Source: CAWIJJ01 sp963836405 | Lineage (GTDB): Bacteria; Acidobacteriota; Terriglobia; Bryobacterales; Bryobacteraceae | Direction: 5' to 3' | Assembly (NCBI GenBank): GCA_963836405.1 | Contig: CAWIJL010000020.1 | Coordinates: forward strand, 1 to 64,000 | Length of the DNA stretch: 64,000 nucleotides | Shown here: in pieces, positions 1 through 11,535 of the stretch | Layout: each line of letters begins with the position of its first letter | Position numbering within the stretch: position 1 is the first letter of the stretch | Notes under the pieces: generated by a model | Told to the model about the DNA's origin: nothing | Seen by the model: only the letters and a program-made list of their open reading frames with translations | Databases searched by the model: none | Translations under genes and position numbers: made by a program

Positions 1-248
1 CGCTCGGCCACCAGCTTGCCGATCTTCTTCGCCCCGCCACGTTGCCGCCGTTCGTCTTCCCGCCCTTGTCCACCGAGGAGGCCGACACCAGCGTAAGCCC
101 CTTCGGTATCGTCGATGACCTGCGCGTAGATGTGCGCCACGCTGCGGAATACCGCCAGACGCGGCCGCTCCGCAGTCCCCGACAACTTGCGCCGGATCCG
201 CCTGTGAATCCGGTTGCGAATCTCTTTCTTCTCGATCTTCTTGATCAT
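1..248 (-). CDS. rplR: 50S ribosomal protein L18, partial and frameshifted
   Basis: L18 binds 5S rRNA in the large subunit. The start ATG at 248 overlaps the rplF stop (ATGA). The N-terminus reads MIKKIEKKEIRNRIHRRI, followed by the conserved ERPRLAVFRS and HIYAQVIDD segments. After DDTEG the frame breaks: the expected LTLVSASSVDK lies in another frame, reached by removing one G in the C-run at 98-101. The final AKKIGKLVAER is regained by adding one base in the C-run at 32-35. The C-terminus lies beyond the left edge. L18 is essential, so two single-base sequence errors are the most likely explanation. Confidence 0.9.
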   Translation of the reverse strand, partial: MIKKIEKKEIRNRIHRRIRRKLSGTAERPRLAVFRSVAHIYAQVIDDTEGAYAGVGLLGGQGREDERRQRGGAKKIGKLVAE

Positions 249-781
249 TTGCCACCCGCCCCGGTCTTGCCAACCTTCTTGCGCAGCGCCTCGCCCGTGT
301 AGCGGATGCCCTTGTTCTTGTAAGGATCCGGTTTACGAAGCGCGCGGATGTTGGCAGCCACCTGCCCCAGCATTTGCCGGTCGTACCCGCTCAGCACCAG
401 ATGCGTCTGCTTGTCGATCTTCAGATCGACGCCATCCGGCAGCAAAAACTCGATCGGATGCGAGTAGCCCAGCGTGAACGTCGCCACCTTGCCCTTCACA
501 TCGGCGCGGTAGCCGATGCCGACAATGTCCAGTTCGCGCGTGAAACCGCCCGAAACACCCTGCACCGCGTTCGCTGTCAGCGCGCGTGTCAGCCCGTGCA
601 GCGCCGCACGATCGTCGGAGGCCCGCTTCACTTCGAGCCGCCCTTCCACCTGCTCGAAGGAAATGCCTTCCGGAATGGGAACCGTCAGCGTGCCCTTCGG
701 CCCGGTCACCTGAAGCTGGTCGCCGATCTGAATTTTGACGCCGCTCGGCAGCGGGATCGGCTTTTTACCAATTCTCGACAT
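245..781 (-). CDS. rplF: 50S ribosomal protein L6
   Basis: A 178-residue protein starting MSRIGKKPIPLPSGV, the classic L6 N-terminus. The conserved C-terminal signature (PDPYKNKGIRYTGE) is near residue 155. L6 has two alike domains and sits near the factor-binding site of the 50S subunit. It has the usual length and an intact frame. It follows rpsH by about 15 bases and overlaps rplR by 4, the canonical spc-operon order. Confidence 0.98.
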   Translation of the reverse strand: MSRIGKKPIPLPSGVKIQIGDQLQVTGPKGTLTVPIPEGISFEQVEGRLEVKRASDDRAALHGLTRALTANAVQGVSGGFTRELDIVGIGYRADVKGKVATFTLGYSHPIEFLLPDGVDLKIDKQTHLVLSGYDRQMLGQVAANIRALRKPDPYKNKGIRYTGEALRKKVGKTGAGGK

Positions 782-796
782 AGTTCGAAAACCTCG

Positions 797-1190
797 TTAC
801 CAACGCGGCAGAGAATCTCGCCGCCGACGCGTTCCTTGTGGGCGTCGCGCCCGGTCATCACTCCGCGCGGCGTGGTCAGGATGTTGATTCCCATTCCTCC
901 CAGCACACGCGGGATGTCCGTCTGCCCGACGTACACCCGGCACCCCGGCCGCGATACTCGCTCGATCGCGGAGATCACCGGAGCATTCGCCGGACTGTAC
1001 TTCAGGTAGATCTTGATCGTCTTCTTCGCGCCTCCTCGGCCACCTTGAAGTTAGCGATGTAACCCTCTTCCTTCAAAATGCGCGCGATTTCCGTTTTCAG
1101 CTTGGAGGCCGGCACGTCCACCTTGGGGTGGCGGGCCCCGATCGCGTTCCGCACGCGAGTCAGCATGTCGGCAATGGGATCGCTCGTCAT
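797..1190 (-). CDS. rpsH: 30S ribosomal protein S8, two apparent frameshifts
   Basis: S8 is a primary 16S rRNA-binding protein. The start MTSDPIADMLTRVRNA is typical. The frame breaks after VAEEA: the repaired reading EGAKKTIKIYLKYSP needs one extra base in the run at 1031-1032. The middle (SRPGCRVY, then GGMGINILTTPRG) and the C-terminal GGEILCRV follow in the second frame. The standard ending VW-stop is recovered by adding one base at 802-803, which places the TAA at 797-799, 15 bases before rplF. As given, the gene reads as two pieces. Because S8 is essential, sequencing error is more likely than decay. Confidence 0.93.
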
Positions 1191-1205
1191 AGTTCTCCTA
1201 CTTCT

Positions 1206-1415
1206 CTACCAGCTGGCCTTGGTCACGCCGGGAATCTCGCCGTTCAGGGCGAGCTGGCGGAAACACAGGCGGCAAATGCCAAACTTGCGCAGAAAGGCGC
1301 GCGGCCGTCCGCAGCGCCAGCAGCGGTTCCGGTGCCGGCATTGGAGTTTGGGCGTCTTCGCCTTGCGGGCCTTCTCCAGTTTCTGGTCTTTCGCGATTTT
1401 CGCGGTCGTGGCCAT
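1206..1415 (-). CDS. rpsN: 30S ribosomal protein S14, zinc type
   Basis: A 69-residue S14 of the short zinc-binding kind. The two CxxC pairs (CWRC near 32-35 and CRLC near 48-51) that hold the zinc ion are visible, and the ending NGEIPGVTKASW is the standard S14 C-terminus. The start is ATG 1415. The same frame stays open far upstream into rplE, but that extension is not S14. The N-terminus is slightly longer than the common 61-residue form. It sits between rplE and rpsH as in most spc operons. Confidence 0.95.
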   Translation of the reverse strand: MATTAKIAKDQKLEKARKAKTPKLQCRHRNRCWRCGRPRAFLRKFGICRLCFRQLALNGEIPGVTKASW

Positions 1416-1435
1416 GGTGTTTCTCGCTTCTCCTC

Positions 1436-1978
1436 TTATTGCCGGAACGGCATACCCATGTGACGCAGCAGTGCCAGGCCCTCCGCATCGGTGCGGGCCG
1501 TGGTGGTGATGGAAATGTTCATTCCCTTGGTCTTTTCCACTTTGGCGTAATCGATCTCCGGGAAAATCAACTGGTCCTTCACGCCCAGCGTGTAGTTCCC
1601 GCGGCCGTCGAAGCTCTTGCTCGATATGCCCCGGAAATCGCGCACACGCGGCAGCGCCACGTTCACCAGCCGGTCGAAAAATTCGTACATCCGGTCGCCC
1701 CGCAGCGTTACCATGCACCCGATCGACTGCCCTTCGCGCAGCTTGAACTGCGCGATCGACTTGGTCGCCTTCGTGATCACCGGCTTCTGCCCCGCGATCT
1801 GCCCCAGCTCGTTCACCGCGCCGTCCATCAGTTTGGCGTTCTGCGTCGCTTCGCCCAACCCGATGTTGACCGAGATCTTCTCGATCTTCGGCACCGCCAT
1901 CACGTTGGCGTAGCCGAACTCCTGGGTCAGCGACGGGACGACTTTTTTCTGATAGTGCTCTCTCAATCGTGCTGCCAT
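1436..1978 (-). CDS. rplE: 50S ribosomal protein L5
   Basis: A 180-residue L5 starting MAARLREHYQKKVVPSL, with the conserved NVMAVPKIEKISVNIGLGEA, KPVITKATKSIAQFKLREG and RDFRGIS segments and the ending HMGMPFRQ. L5 contacts 5S rRNA and forms the B1b bridge to the small subunit. The frame is open upstream for 27 more codons inside rplX, but family alignment supports ATG 1978, 8 bases after the rplX stop. Confidence 0.98.
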   Translation of the reverse strand: MAARLREHYQKKVVPSLTQEFGYANVMAVPKIEKISVNIGLGEATQNAKLMDGAVNELGQIAGQKPVITKATKSIAQFKLREGQSIGCMVTLRGDRMYEFFDRLVNVALPRVRDFRGISSKSFDGRGNYTLGVKDQLIFPEIDYAKVEKTKGMNISITTTARTDAEGLALLRHMGMPFRQ

Positions 1979-1985
1979 CGAATCC

Positions 1986-2357
1986 TCAATTCTTGTCCAG
2001 CGTCTGCCCGCACTTGCGGCATACGCGCGTGCGCCGGCTCTTTCCTCCAGCCACGACATCCACGTGATGCGCCATCCGGACCGGTTTGTTGCATCCCGGG
2101 CAGACGATCAGGACGTTCGACGCCGCAATCGGGCTCTCCCGCTCCGCAATCCCGCCCTTGATCTGCTTGGCGGGGTTGGGTCGCGTGTGCCGCTTGACCA
2201 TGCCCACGTGCTCCACCAGAACCCGGCTCGTGTCGCGATCCACGCGCAGCACGCGCCCCGTCTTGCCCTTGTCCCGTCCGGAGATCACCTTTACGGTGTC
2301 GTCCCTCTTCAAATCGATCCGAACCGGCTCGGCCGGCTTCTTCGTTGCGGTTGCCAT
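1986..2357 (-). CDS. rplX: 50S ribosomal protein L24
   Basis: L24 starts assembly of the large subunit. The KOW motif (DTVKVISGRDKGKTGRV) is at about residues 20-35. The C-terminal half has two CxxC-like pairs (CPGCNK and CRKCGQ), a zinc-ribbon arrangement found in many bacterial L24 proteins. At 123 residues it is longer than the common 105, because of an Ala/Lys/Pro-rich N-terminus. Its ATG overlaps the rplN stop by one base. Confidence 0.97.
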   Translation of the reverse strand: MATATKKPAEPVRIDLKRDDTVKVISGRDKGKTGRVLRVDRDTSRVLVEHVGMVKRHTRPNPAKQIKGGIAERESPIAASNVLIVCPGCNKPVRMAHHVDVVAGGKSRRTRVCRKCGQTLDKN

Positions 2358-2725
2358 CAGATTACCTCGGGAGCCAGCGAGACGATCTTCATGAACTTCT
2401 TATCGCGCAGTTCCCTGGCGACAGGTCCGAAGACGCGGGTGCCCATCGGCTCGCCGACATCGTTGATCAGGACGGCGGCGTTGGAGTCGAACCGGATGTA
2501 GGTCCCGTCTCTGCGCCGCGTTTCCTTGCGCATGCGCACAATCACGCACCGCACCACTTTGCCTTTTTTGATGCTCGAATCGGGCGCGGCCTCTTTCACG
2601 CTGGCCGTCACCACATCGCCCAATCCGGCGCGCAGGCCGAGGTCGCCGCCGCGCGGCAGGATGCAGGAAAGCTTCCGCGCGCCGGAGTTATCGGCAACCT
2701 CGAGAATCGTACGCATTCCAATCAT
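2357..2725 (-). CDS. rplN: 50S ribosomal protein L14
   Basis: 122 residues, the standard length. It carries the L14 hallmarks VADNSGARK near residue 10, KKGKVVRCVIVR near 55 and the C-terminal GPVARELR. L14 lies at the subunit interface and contacts 16S rRNA helix 14. Start options are ATG 2725 or ATG 2716 (the fourth residue); the first gives the usual length. It follows rpsQ by 57 bases. Confidence 0.98.
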   Translation of the reverse strand: MIGMRTILEVADNSGARKLSCILPRGGDLGLRAGLGDVVTASVKEAAPDSSIKKGKVVRCVIVRMRKETRRRDGTYIRFDSNAAVLINDVGEPMGTRVFGPVARELRDKKFMKIVSLAPEVI

Positions 2726-2782
2726 AATTCGCTCCGTCTACCCCGTCTCCCCCGCGCCGCGGCGCCGGGGACGCTCGTCTCC

Positions 2783-3088
2783 CTAGGCCTTCACGTCCAA
2801 CTCGGCCGGCTGCGCGCCTACCTGCGCCGCGCGCCGCACCACTTCCGCCAGACGCCACCGCTTCATTTTGCTCAACGGGCGGCATTCGACGATGCGGACC
2901 ACGTCGCCCATGCGCGCCGAGCTCTCTTCATCGTGCGCGTAGAATTTCTTGCGCTTGTTCACAATCCGCTTGTACAGCGGATGCGGCACGCGCCGGCTCA
3001 CTTCGACCACGATGGTTTTCTGCATCTTGGTCGAAACGACCTGGCCGACCTTCTCGTTCTTGTGTCCTGTCACTTCCGTCTCGGCCAT
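2783..3088 (-). CDS. rpsQ: 30S ribosomal protein S17
   Basis: A 101-residue S17 with the OB-fold core GQVVSTKMQKTIVVEVSRR, then HPLYKRIVNKRKKFYAHDE and the signature MGDVVRIVECRPLSKMKRW. S17 is a primary 16S rRNA-binding assembly protein. The C-terminal tail after residue 85 (Ala/Val/Gln-rich) extends slightly past the usual 85-90 residues. It starts one base after the rpmC stop, so the pair is probably translationally coupled. Confidence 0.97.
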   Translation of the reverse strand: MAETEVTGHKNEKVGQVVSTKMQKTIVVEVSRRVPHPLYKRIVNKRKKFYAHDEESSARMGDVVRIVECRPLSKMKRWRLAEVVRRAAQVGAQPAELDVKA

Positions 3089-3089
3089 C

Positions 3090-3293
3090 TTATTTCTTCG
3101 CTCCGGCGAGTTCCCGCTCGCGCAGGATGGTATGGATGCGGGCCCGGTCCTTGCGCATGGCGCGAACCTTCTTCAGCCCGTCGCTCTGTCCCATCGACAT
3201 CTGAAATCGAAGACGAAACATCTGCTCGTCCATTTCACGCAACTGGTTGCGCAACTCGTTATCGTCGAAATCCCGAACTTTCTGAATCTTCAT
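3090..3293 (-). CDS. rpmC: 50S ribosomal protein L29
   Basis: A 67-residue two-helix protein that lines the polypeptide exit tunnel and helps dock trigger factor and SRP. It begins MKIQKVRDFDDNELRNQL and contains the conserved FRLRFQMSMGQ and the ARIHTILRERE segment. The length is normal. It lies 4 bases after rplP and 1 base before rpsQ. Confidence 0.97.
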   Translation of the reverse strand: MKIQKVRDFDDNELRNQLREMDEQMFRLRFQMSMGQSDGLKKVRAMRKDRARIHTILRERELAGAKK

Positions 3294-3297
3294 GTCG

Positions 3298-3717
3298 TTA
3301 CTCCGCCGCGTCGTCCCGGCTGACGAACCGCGTCCGGATCGCCAGCTTGTGCGCCGCCAGGCGCATCGCGGCCGATGCCGTCGCCTTGTCCACGCCTTCC
3401 ATCTCGAACAGCACCTTGCCCGGCCGGATCACCGCCACCCACTGCTCGGGCGCGCCCTTGCCTTTACCCATACGGGTCTCGGCCGGCTTCTTGGTGATCG
3501 GCTTGTCCGGAAAAAGCCGGATCCATACCTTGCCGCCGCGCTTGATGGAACGCGTCATCGCCACGCGCGCCGCTTCGATCTGCCGGTCGGTCACCCACCC
3601 GCACTCGAGCGCCTTCAGGCCGAACTCGCCAAACGAGATCGATGACCCGCGCCACGCCTTGCCGGCCATGCGGCCGCGCTGCTGTTTCCGGAACTTTACT
3701 TTCTTTGGCATCATCAT
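3298..3717 (-). CDS. rplP: 50S ribosomal protein L16
   Basis: L16 helps shape the A site and the binding of aminoacyl-tRNA. The core reads KFRKQQRGRMAGKAWRG, then CGWVTDRQIEAAR and GKGKGAPEQWVAVIRPGK. Three ATG codons in a row (3717, 3714, 3711) begin the gene. The standard MPKKVKFRK N-terminus corresponds to the third, while a GAGG motif is best spaced for the first. The gene overlaps the rpsC stop, so translation is coupled. Confidence 0.97.
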   Translation of the reverse strand: MMMPKKVKFRKQQRGRMAGKAWRGSSISFGEFGLKALECGWVTDRQIEAARVAMTRSIKRGGKVWIRLFPDKPITKKPAETRMGKGKGAPEQWVAVIRPGKVLFEMEGVDKATASAAMRLAAHKLAIRTRFVSRDDAAE

Positions 3718-4718
3718 GGCGGTTTGTCCTCGAGTTCCTTACTGGTCTTTTTCTTCTCGCCTTCCGAAGGCGGCTTGCTCTCCCCGCCCGGCTCGGCCGG
3801 CGGATTGTCCTGCCGGACTTCCTGCTTCCACGACGGCTGCTGCGGCGACATCAGCGGCGGCAGAATCGGTGCCACCGGACGCGCTGCCGGACGCGGCAGG
3901 TCGGGCGGCGCAGTCTGCATCGCCGGTCCCGCCGGCTCGGGCGCGGGAGCGCTTACTGGAGGCGGACTCGGCCGCTCGCCGCGGTCGCGCCGCTCGCCGC
4001 GATCCCCGCGGTCGCGCCGGTCGCGACGGTCCCTGTCACCCCGGTCCCGCCTCGGCTCCGGCTCGGGTAGCAGCCCGCCCCGGCGCTTGGTCAGGTCCAG
4101 AATCTCGCCCTTGTACAGCCACGCCTTGATGCCGATCACGCCGTACGTCGTGTGCGCTTCGGCAAACCCGTAGTCGATGTCCGCGCGCAGCGTGTGCAGC
4201 GGCAACTGCCCCTGCAGATACCATTCCGAGCGCGCGATCTCCGCCCCGTTCAGCCGGCCCGAAACCCGCACTTTAATGCCCTTGCAGCCGAAACGCAGCG
4301 CCGAATCCACCGCCTTGCGCATCGCCCGGCGGAAGGCCACGCGCTTCTCAAGCTGCAGCGCGATCGACTCGGATACCAGTTGCGCGTCCAGTTCCGGCTT
4401 GTGCACTTCCTGAATGTCGATGAACACTTCGCGCTTGGTCTTGCGCGCCATGTCCTGCTTCAGCTTCTCGATCTCCGCGCCCTTGCGGCCGATGATGATG
4501 CCCGGCCGCGACGTCCGGATGGTGACCCGCAGCTTGTTGCCCGGCCGGTCCACTTCGATCGAGCTCACGCCGGCGCTCTTCAGCCGCTCGCGCAGCGCTT
4601 CCTTGAGCTCCAGGTCCTCCTGCAACAGCTTGGAGTAGCCCTGCTTGGCGAACCAGCGCGAGCGCCACGGCTTGTTGAAGCCCAGCCGGAATCCGTACGG
4701 ATGAACTTTCTGTCCCAT
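3714..4718 (-). CDS. rpsC: 30S ribosomal protein S3 with a long disordered C-terminal tail
   Basis: S3 sits at the mRNA entry of the 30S subunit and is part of its helicase. Residues 1 to about 215 are a normal S3: MGQKVHPYGFRLG start, KH domain with RPGIIIGRKGAEIE, and the C-terminal domain with GRLNGAEIARSEW and GVIGIKAWLYKGEIL. About 115 further residues follow: first an Arg/Asp/Gly-rich run, then a Pro/Ala-rich stretch, then a Lys/Glu-rich end. Usual bacterial S3 proteins have 210-240 residues. The tail keeps the frame and stops exactly at the overlap with rplP, so it is probably real. It abuts rplV with no gap. Confidence 0.96.
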   Translation of the reverse strand: MGQKVHPYGFRLGFNKPWRSRWFAKQGYSKLLQEDLELKEALRERLKSAGVSSIEVDRPGNKLRVTIRTSRPGIIIGRKGAEIEKLKQDMARKTKREVFIDIQEVHKPELDAQLVSESIALQLEKRVAFRRAMRKAVDSALRFGCKGIKVRVSGRLNGAEIARSEWYLQGQLPLHTLRADIDYGFAEAHTTYGVIGIKAWLYKGEILDLTKRRGGLLPEPEPRRDRGDRDRRDRRDRGDRGERRDRGERPSPPPVSAPAPEPAGPAMQTAPPDLPRPAARPVAPILPPLMSPQQPSWKQEVRQDNPPAEPGGESKPPSEGEKKKTSKELEDKPP

Positions 4719-5060
4719 CTATGCTTCTTTCTCCGCCACTTTGATGACGATATGTGCCAGACGGCGCTGATACCGGTAGGCCCGCCCCATCGGAGCCGGA
4801 CGGACCCGCTTCATCCGGGGCCCCTCGTTGACATACGCTTCCGCGACGAACAGCCGGTCCACATCCACATCCTCGGACCGGTTCTGCGCGTTGGCGATGG
4901 CCGACTGCAACACCTTCTCCACCGTCGGCGCGATGCGCTTGTTGGTGGCGCGCAGCGTGTTCAGGGCCGCCCCCGCCTGCTGCCCGCGGATCAGATCCAC
5001 CACCAGGCGCGCTTTCTGCGGGGAAATTCGAATGTATCTTGCTTCCGCTTTAACTTGCAT
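4719..5060 (-). CDS. rplV: 50S ribosomal protein L22
   Basis: 113 residues starting MQVKAEARYIRISPQKARLV, the classic L22 start, with the tunnel-lining beta-hairpin region ending GRAYRYQRRLAHIVI. As the sequence stands, the rpsS frame reads straight through into this gene and yields an apparent S19-L22 fusion. The family boundary and the recoverable S19 stop at 5068 show that L22 begins at ATG 5060. It is followed directly by rpsC. Confidence 0.95.
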   Translation of the reverse strand: MQVKAEARYIRISPQKARLVVDLIRGQQAGAALNTLRATNKRIAPTVEKVLQSAIANAQNRSEDVDVDRLFVAEAYVNEGPRMKRVRPAPMGRAYRYQRRLAHIVIKVAEKEA

Positions 5061-5067
5061 AAAGATC

Positions 5068-5399
5068 CTAAAGCCGCTTCCTCGGCTTCGCTTTGCTCCT
5101 CTTCCCCCCCGCTCGGTCTTGCCCGATTTTTCCGACGCCGACTTCACCGAGTGGCCTTTGAAGGTCCGGGTGGGCGAAAACTCGCCCAGCTTGTGTCCCA
5201 CCATGTTCTCGGTGATGTACACCGGAATGAACTTCTTGCCGTTGTGTACCGCCACCGTCTGTCCCACGAACTCGGGCAGAATGGTGGAGCGGCGCGACCA
5301 GGTGCGCACGACCTTCTTCTCGTTGGCGGCGCTCAACACCGCGAGCTTGACTTCCAGGTGCGTGTCGGTAAACGGCCCTTTTTTGACGGATCTGCCCAT
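5068..5399 (-). CDS. rpsS: 30S ribosomal protein S19, one apparent frameshift
   Basis: S19 forms the 30S head with S13 and contacts the A-site tRNA. It starts MGRSVKKGPFTDTHLEVKL and carries WSRRSTILPEFVG, HNGKKFIPVYITENMVGHKLGEF and TFKGH. Near the end lies a C7 run (5104-5110, G7 on the coding strand). Reading it as eight bases restores the normal basic ending KAKPRKRL and a TAG at 5068-5070. With seven bases the frame runs on into rplV. A homopolymer miscall is the simplest reading. Confidence 0.93.
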
Positions 5400-5402
5400 G
5401 GG

Positions 5403-6233
<831 letters not shown>

Positions 6234-6234
6234 A

Positions 6235-6522
6235 TTAAATCTCCGCGAAGTCGGGCACCTTCTGTCCGACCTTCAGCTTCACGTACGCCTTCTTCCAATC
6301 CGGCCGGTAGCCGGAGAACCGGCCGCGGCGCCGCAGCTTCCCGTCGAAGTTGGCCGTGCGCACTTCCGCGACCTTCACCTTGAAAAGCTTCTCCACCGCC
6401 GCCTTGACCTGCGTCTTGTTGGCGTCGAGCGCCACTTCAAAGCACAGCGTGCGCTCGTTGTCTTTCTTCTCCACGCCCTTCTCGGTCACGAGCGGGCGCC
6501 GGATTACCTCGTAGTTGTTCAT
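6235..6522 (-). CDS. rplW: 50S ribosomal protein L23
   Basis: A 95-residue L23, part of the exit-tunnel rim that docks trigger factor and SRP. It starts NNYEVIRRPLVTEKG and contains FEVALDANKTQVKAAVEKLF and the VRTANFDGKLRR loop. It overlaps the end of rplD by 4 bases (ATGA), so the two are coupled. Confidence 0.98.
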   Translation of the reverse strand: MNNYEVIRRPLVTEKGVEKKDNERTLCFEVALDANKTQVKAAVEKLFKVKVAEVRTANFDGKLRRRGRFSGYRPDWKKAYVKLKVGQKVPDFAEI

Positions 6523-7145
6523 TTTGCGAGCGCCTCCGAAAATTTCCGCGCCGCCGCTTCGCTGATCAGCACGCTCTTGTGGCCCAGCAGATGGAACGGA
6601 TTCACCGCCCGCGTCGCCATCAGCGTCACACCCTTCAAATTGCGGATGCCCAGCTCCAGGTTGCGGTTCTCGCCGTTATCCACCACCAGCACCGTGCGCC
6701 CGGCTTCCAGCTTCGCCAGCGCGCCCATCGCGTTGCGCGTCTTATGATCGGCGAAACCGAAGGCCTGCACCACTTTCAATTCGCCGTCGCGAACCTTGGC
6801 CGAAAGCGCCGAGCGCAGCGCGCCCAGCAGCATCTTGCGCGGCAGCTTGTAGCTGTAGTCGCGCGGCTGCGGTCCGTGCACCGTGCCGCCGTGGCGCCAC
6901 AGCGGCGACCGCACGGAACCCACACGGGCGCGGCCGGTACCCTTCTGTTTCCACAGCTTCTTGCCCGAACCCGCCACTTCCGAGCGAACCTTGGTCTTGT
7001 GCGTGCCCGCCCGCAATCCGGCCTGGTATTGCCGGACCGCTTCGTACAACAGCGACTCGTTGACTTCGGCCCCGAAGACGTCGTCGGCAAGGTCCACCTC
7101 GCCGACTTTCTGATTATTCAAATCCACTACATCCAATGTCGGCAT
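6519..7145 (-). CDS. rplD: 50S ribosomal protein L4
   Basis: A 208-residue L4, a tunnel-constriction protein and, in some bacteria, an autogenous regulator of the S10 operon. The extended loop with KLWKQKGTGRARVGSVRSP and WRHGGTVHGP is clear, as are YSYKLPRKM-like residues and the C-terminal HLLGHKSVLISEAA. The length is normal. Five bases separate it from rplC. Confidence 0.97.
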   Translation of the reverse strand: MPTLDVVDLNNQKVGEVDLADDVFGAEVNESLLYEAVRQYQAGLRAGTHKTKVRSEVAGSGKKLWKQKGTGRARVGSVRSPLWRHGGTVHGPQPRDYSYKLPRKMLLGALRSALSAKVRDGELKVVQAFGFADHKTRNAMGALAKLEAGRTVLVVDNGENRNLELGIRNLKGVTLMATRAVNPFHLLGHKSVLISEAAARKFSEALAK

Positions 7146-7150
7146 GGGAG

Positions 7151-7783
7151 TTACCTCTTGGCCCTCCGAACCAGCACGTACGCGCCGTTGGGTCCGGGAA
7201 CTGCGCCCTTTACCACCAGCACGTTATCCTCGGTGTCTACCTCGATCACTTCCAGGTTCCGCACCGTTACCCGGCTGTTGCCCAACTGCCCGCCCATCCG
7301 CATTCCCGGGAGTACCCGCGACGGATAGGACGAAGCGCCGATCGAACCGGGGGCACGGTGGAACATCGAACCGTGCGAGCCTTCGCCACCGCGGAAATGG
7401 TGGCGCTTGACCACGCCCGCAAACCCGCGGCCCTTGCTGATCCCGATCACGTCGACCTTGTCCTTGGGCTTGAACTGATCCACCAGAACTTTATCGCCGG
7501 TCTTCAGATCGTCGTCGCCCGTTCCGAGCGGAAGCTCGCGCATGAACCGGGTGCCCTCGGCGCCGGCCTTCTTCGTGTGGCCCGTGATGGGCTTGTTCAC
7601 GCGCTGCGGCTTGATAAACTCGAGCAGCCCCAGTTGCACCGCGTCATAGCCGTCGATGGCGGGCGTCTTGCGCTGCACCACCGTGCACGGACCGGCTTTG
7701 AGCAGCGTCACGGGCACGGCCTGGCCGTCCGGCCTGAACATCTGCGTCATTCCAATTTTCTTGCCAAGGATTCCTGGACTCAT
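7151..7783 (-). CDS. rplC: 50S ribosomal protein L3
   Basis: A 210-residue L3, the assembly initiator near the peptidyl-transferase centre. It starts MSPGILGKKIGMTQMFRPDG and carries ISKGRGFAGVVKRHHFRGG, with the Gln/His-rich loop SHGSMFHRAPGSIGASSYPSRVLPGMRMGG near residues 125-155. The gap to rpsJ is 89 bases, the longest inside this operon, with no clear terminator or promoter in it. Confidence 0.97.
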   Translation of the reverse strand: MSPGILGKKIGMTQMFRPDGQAVPVTLLKAGPCTVVQRKTPAIDGYDAVQLGLLEFIKPQRVNKPITGHTKKAGAEGTRFMRELPLGTGDDDLKTGDKVLVDQFKPKDKVDVIGISKGRGFAGVVKRHHFRGGEGSHGSMFHRAPGSIGASSYPSRVLPGMRMGGQLGNSRVTVRNLEVIEVDTEDNVLVVKGAVPGPNGAYVLVRRAKR

Positions 7784-7872
7784 AAAATCTCGCTCTCAGC
7801 TGTCAGCCTTCAGCGATCGGCTACGGCCGCTCAGCCTTGTTTGGCCGATTGCCGGTAGCCGATAGCTCATAG

Positions 7873-8193
7873 CTACTTTCCGAACGCCTTGATTTCCACA
7901 TCCACGCCGGCCGGCAGGTCGAGCTTCATCAGCGCATCGACCGTCTGCTGCGTCGGTTCGAGAATGTCGAGCAATCTCTTGTGGGTGCGGATTTCAAACT
8001 GCTCCCGCGATTTTTTATCGACGTGCGGCGAACGCAGCACCGTCGTAATGCTCCGCGACGTCGGCAGCGGAATCGGACCGGCAACCTGCGCGCCGGTCCG
8101 CTTCGCGGTGTCCACAATCTCGGTGGTCGACTGGTCCAGCACCCGGTGATCGTATGCCTTCAGCCGGATGCGAATTCTCTCTCTTAGCGCCAT
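7873..8193 (-). CDS. rpsJ: 30S ribosomal protein S10
   Basis: A 106-residue S10 (also NusE in antitermination). It shows IRIRLKAYDHRVLDQSTTEIV, GPIPLPTSRSITTVLRSPHVDKKSREQFE and RTHKRLLDIL, all textbook. It starts 6 bases after the tuf stop, so here the str and S10 operons are joined through tuf, a common arrangement. Confidence 0.98.
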   Translation of the reverse strand: MALRERIRIRLKAYDHRVLDQSTTEIVDTAKRTGAQVAGPIPLPTSRSITTVLRSPHVDKKSREQFEIRTHKRLLDILEPTQQTVDALMKLDLPAGVDVEIKAFGK

Positions 8194-8199
8194 GGCAAC

Positions 8200-9387
<1,188 letters not shown>

Positions 9388-9405
9388 GAGAAAAACCCAC
9401 TCTCC

Positions 9406-11499
<2,094 letters not shown>

Positions 11500-11535
11500 A
11501 AATAAACTGAAAGCCTTCTTATTTCCCCGAAAATC

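Noticed and set aside
4719..5399. A natural S19-L22 fusion protein
   Set aside because: One added base in a seven-base run gives two normal proteins with family-typical ends; fusion is best seen as an artefact.
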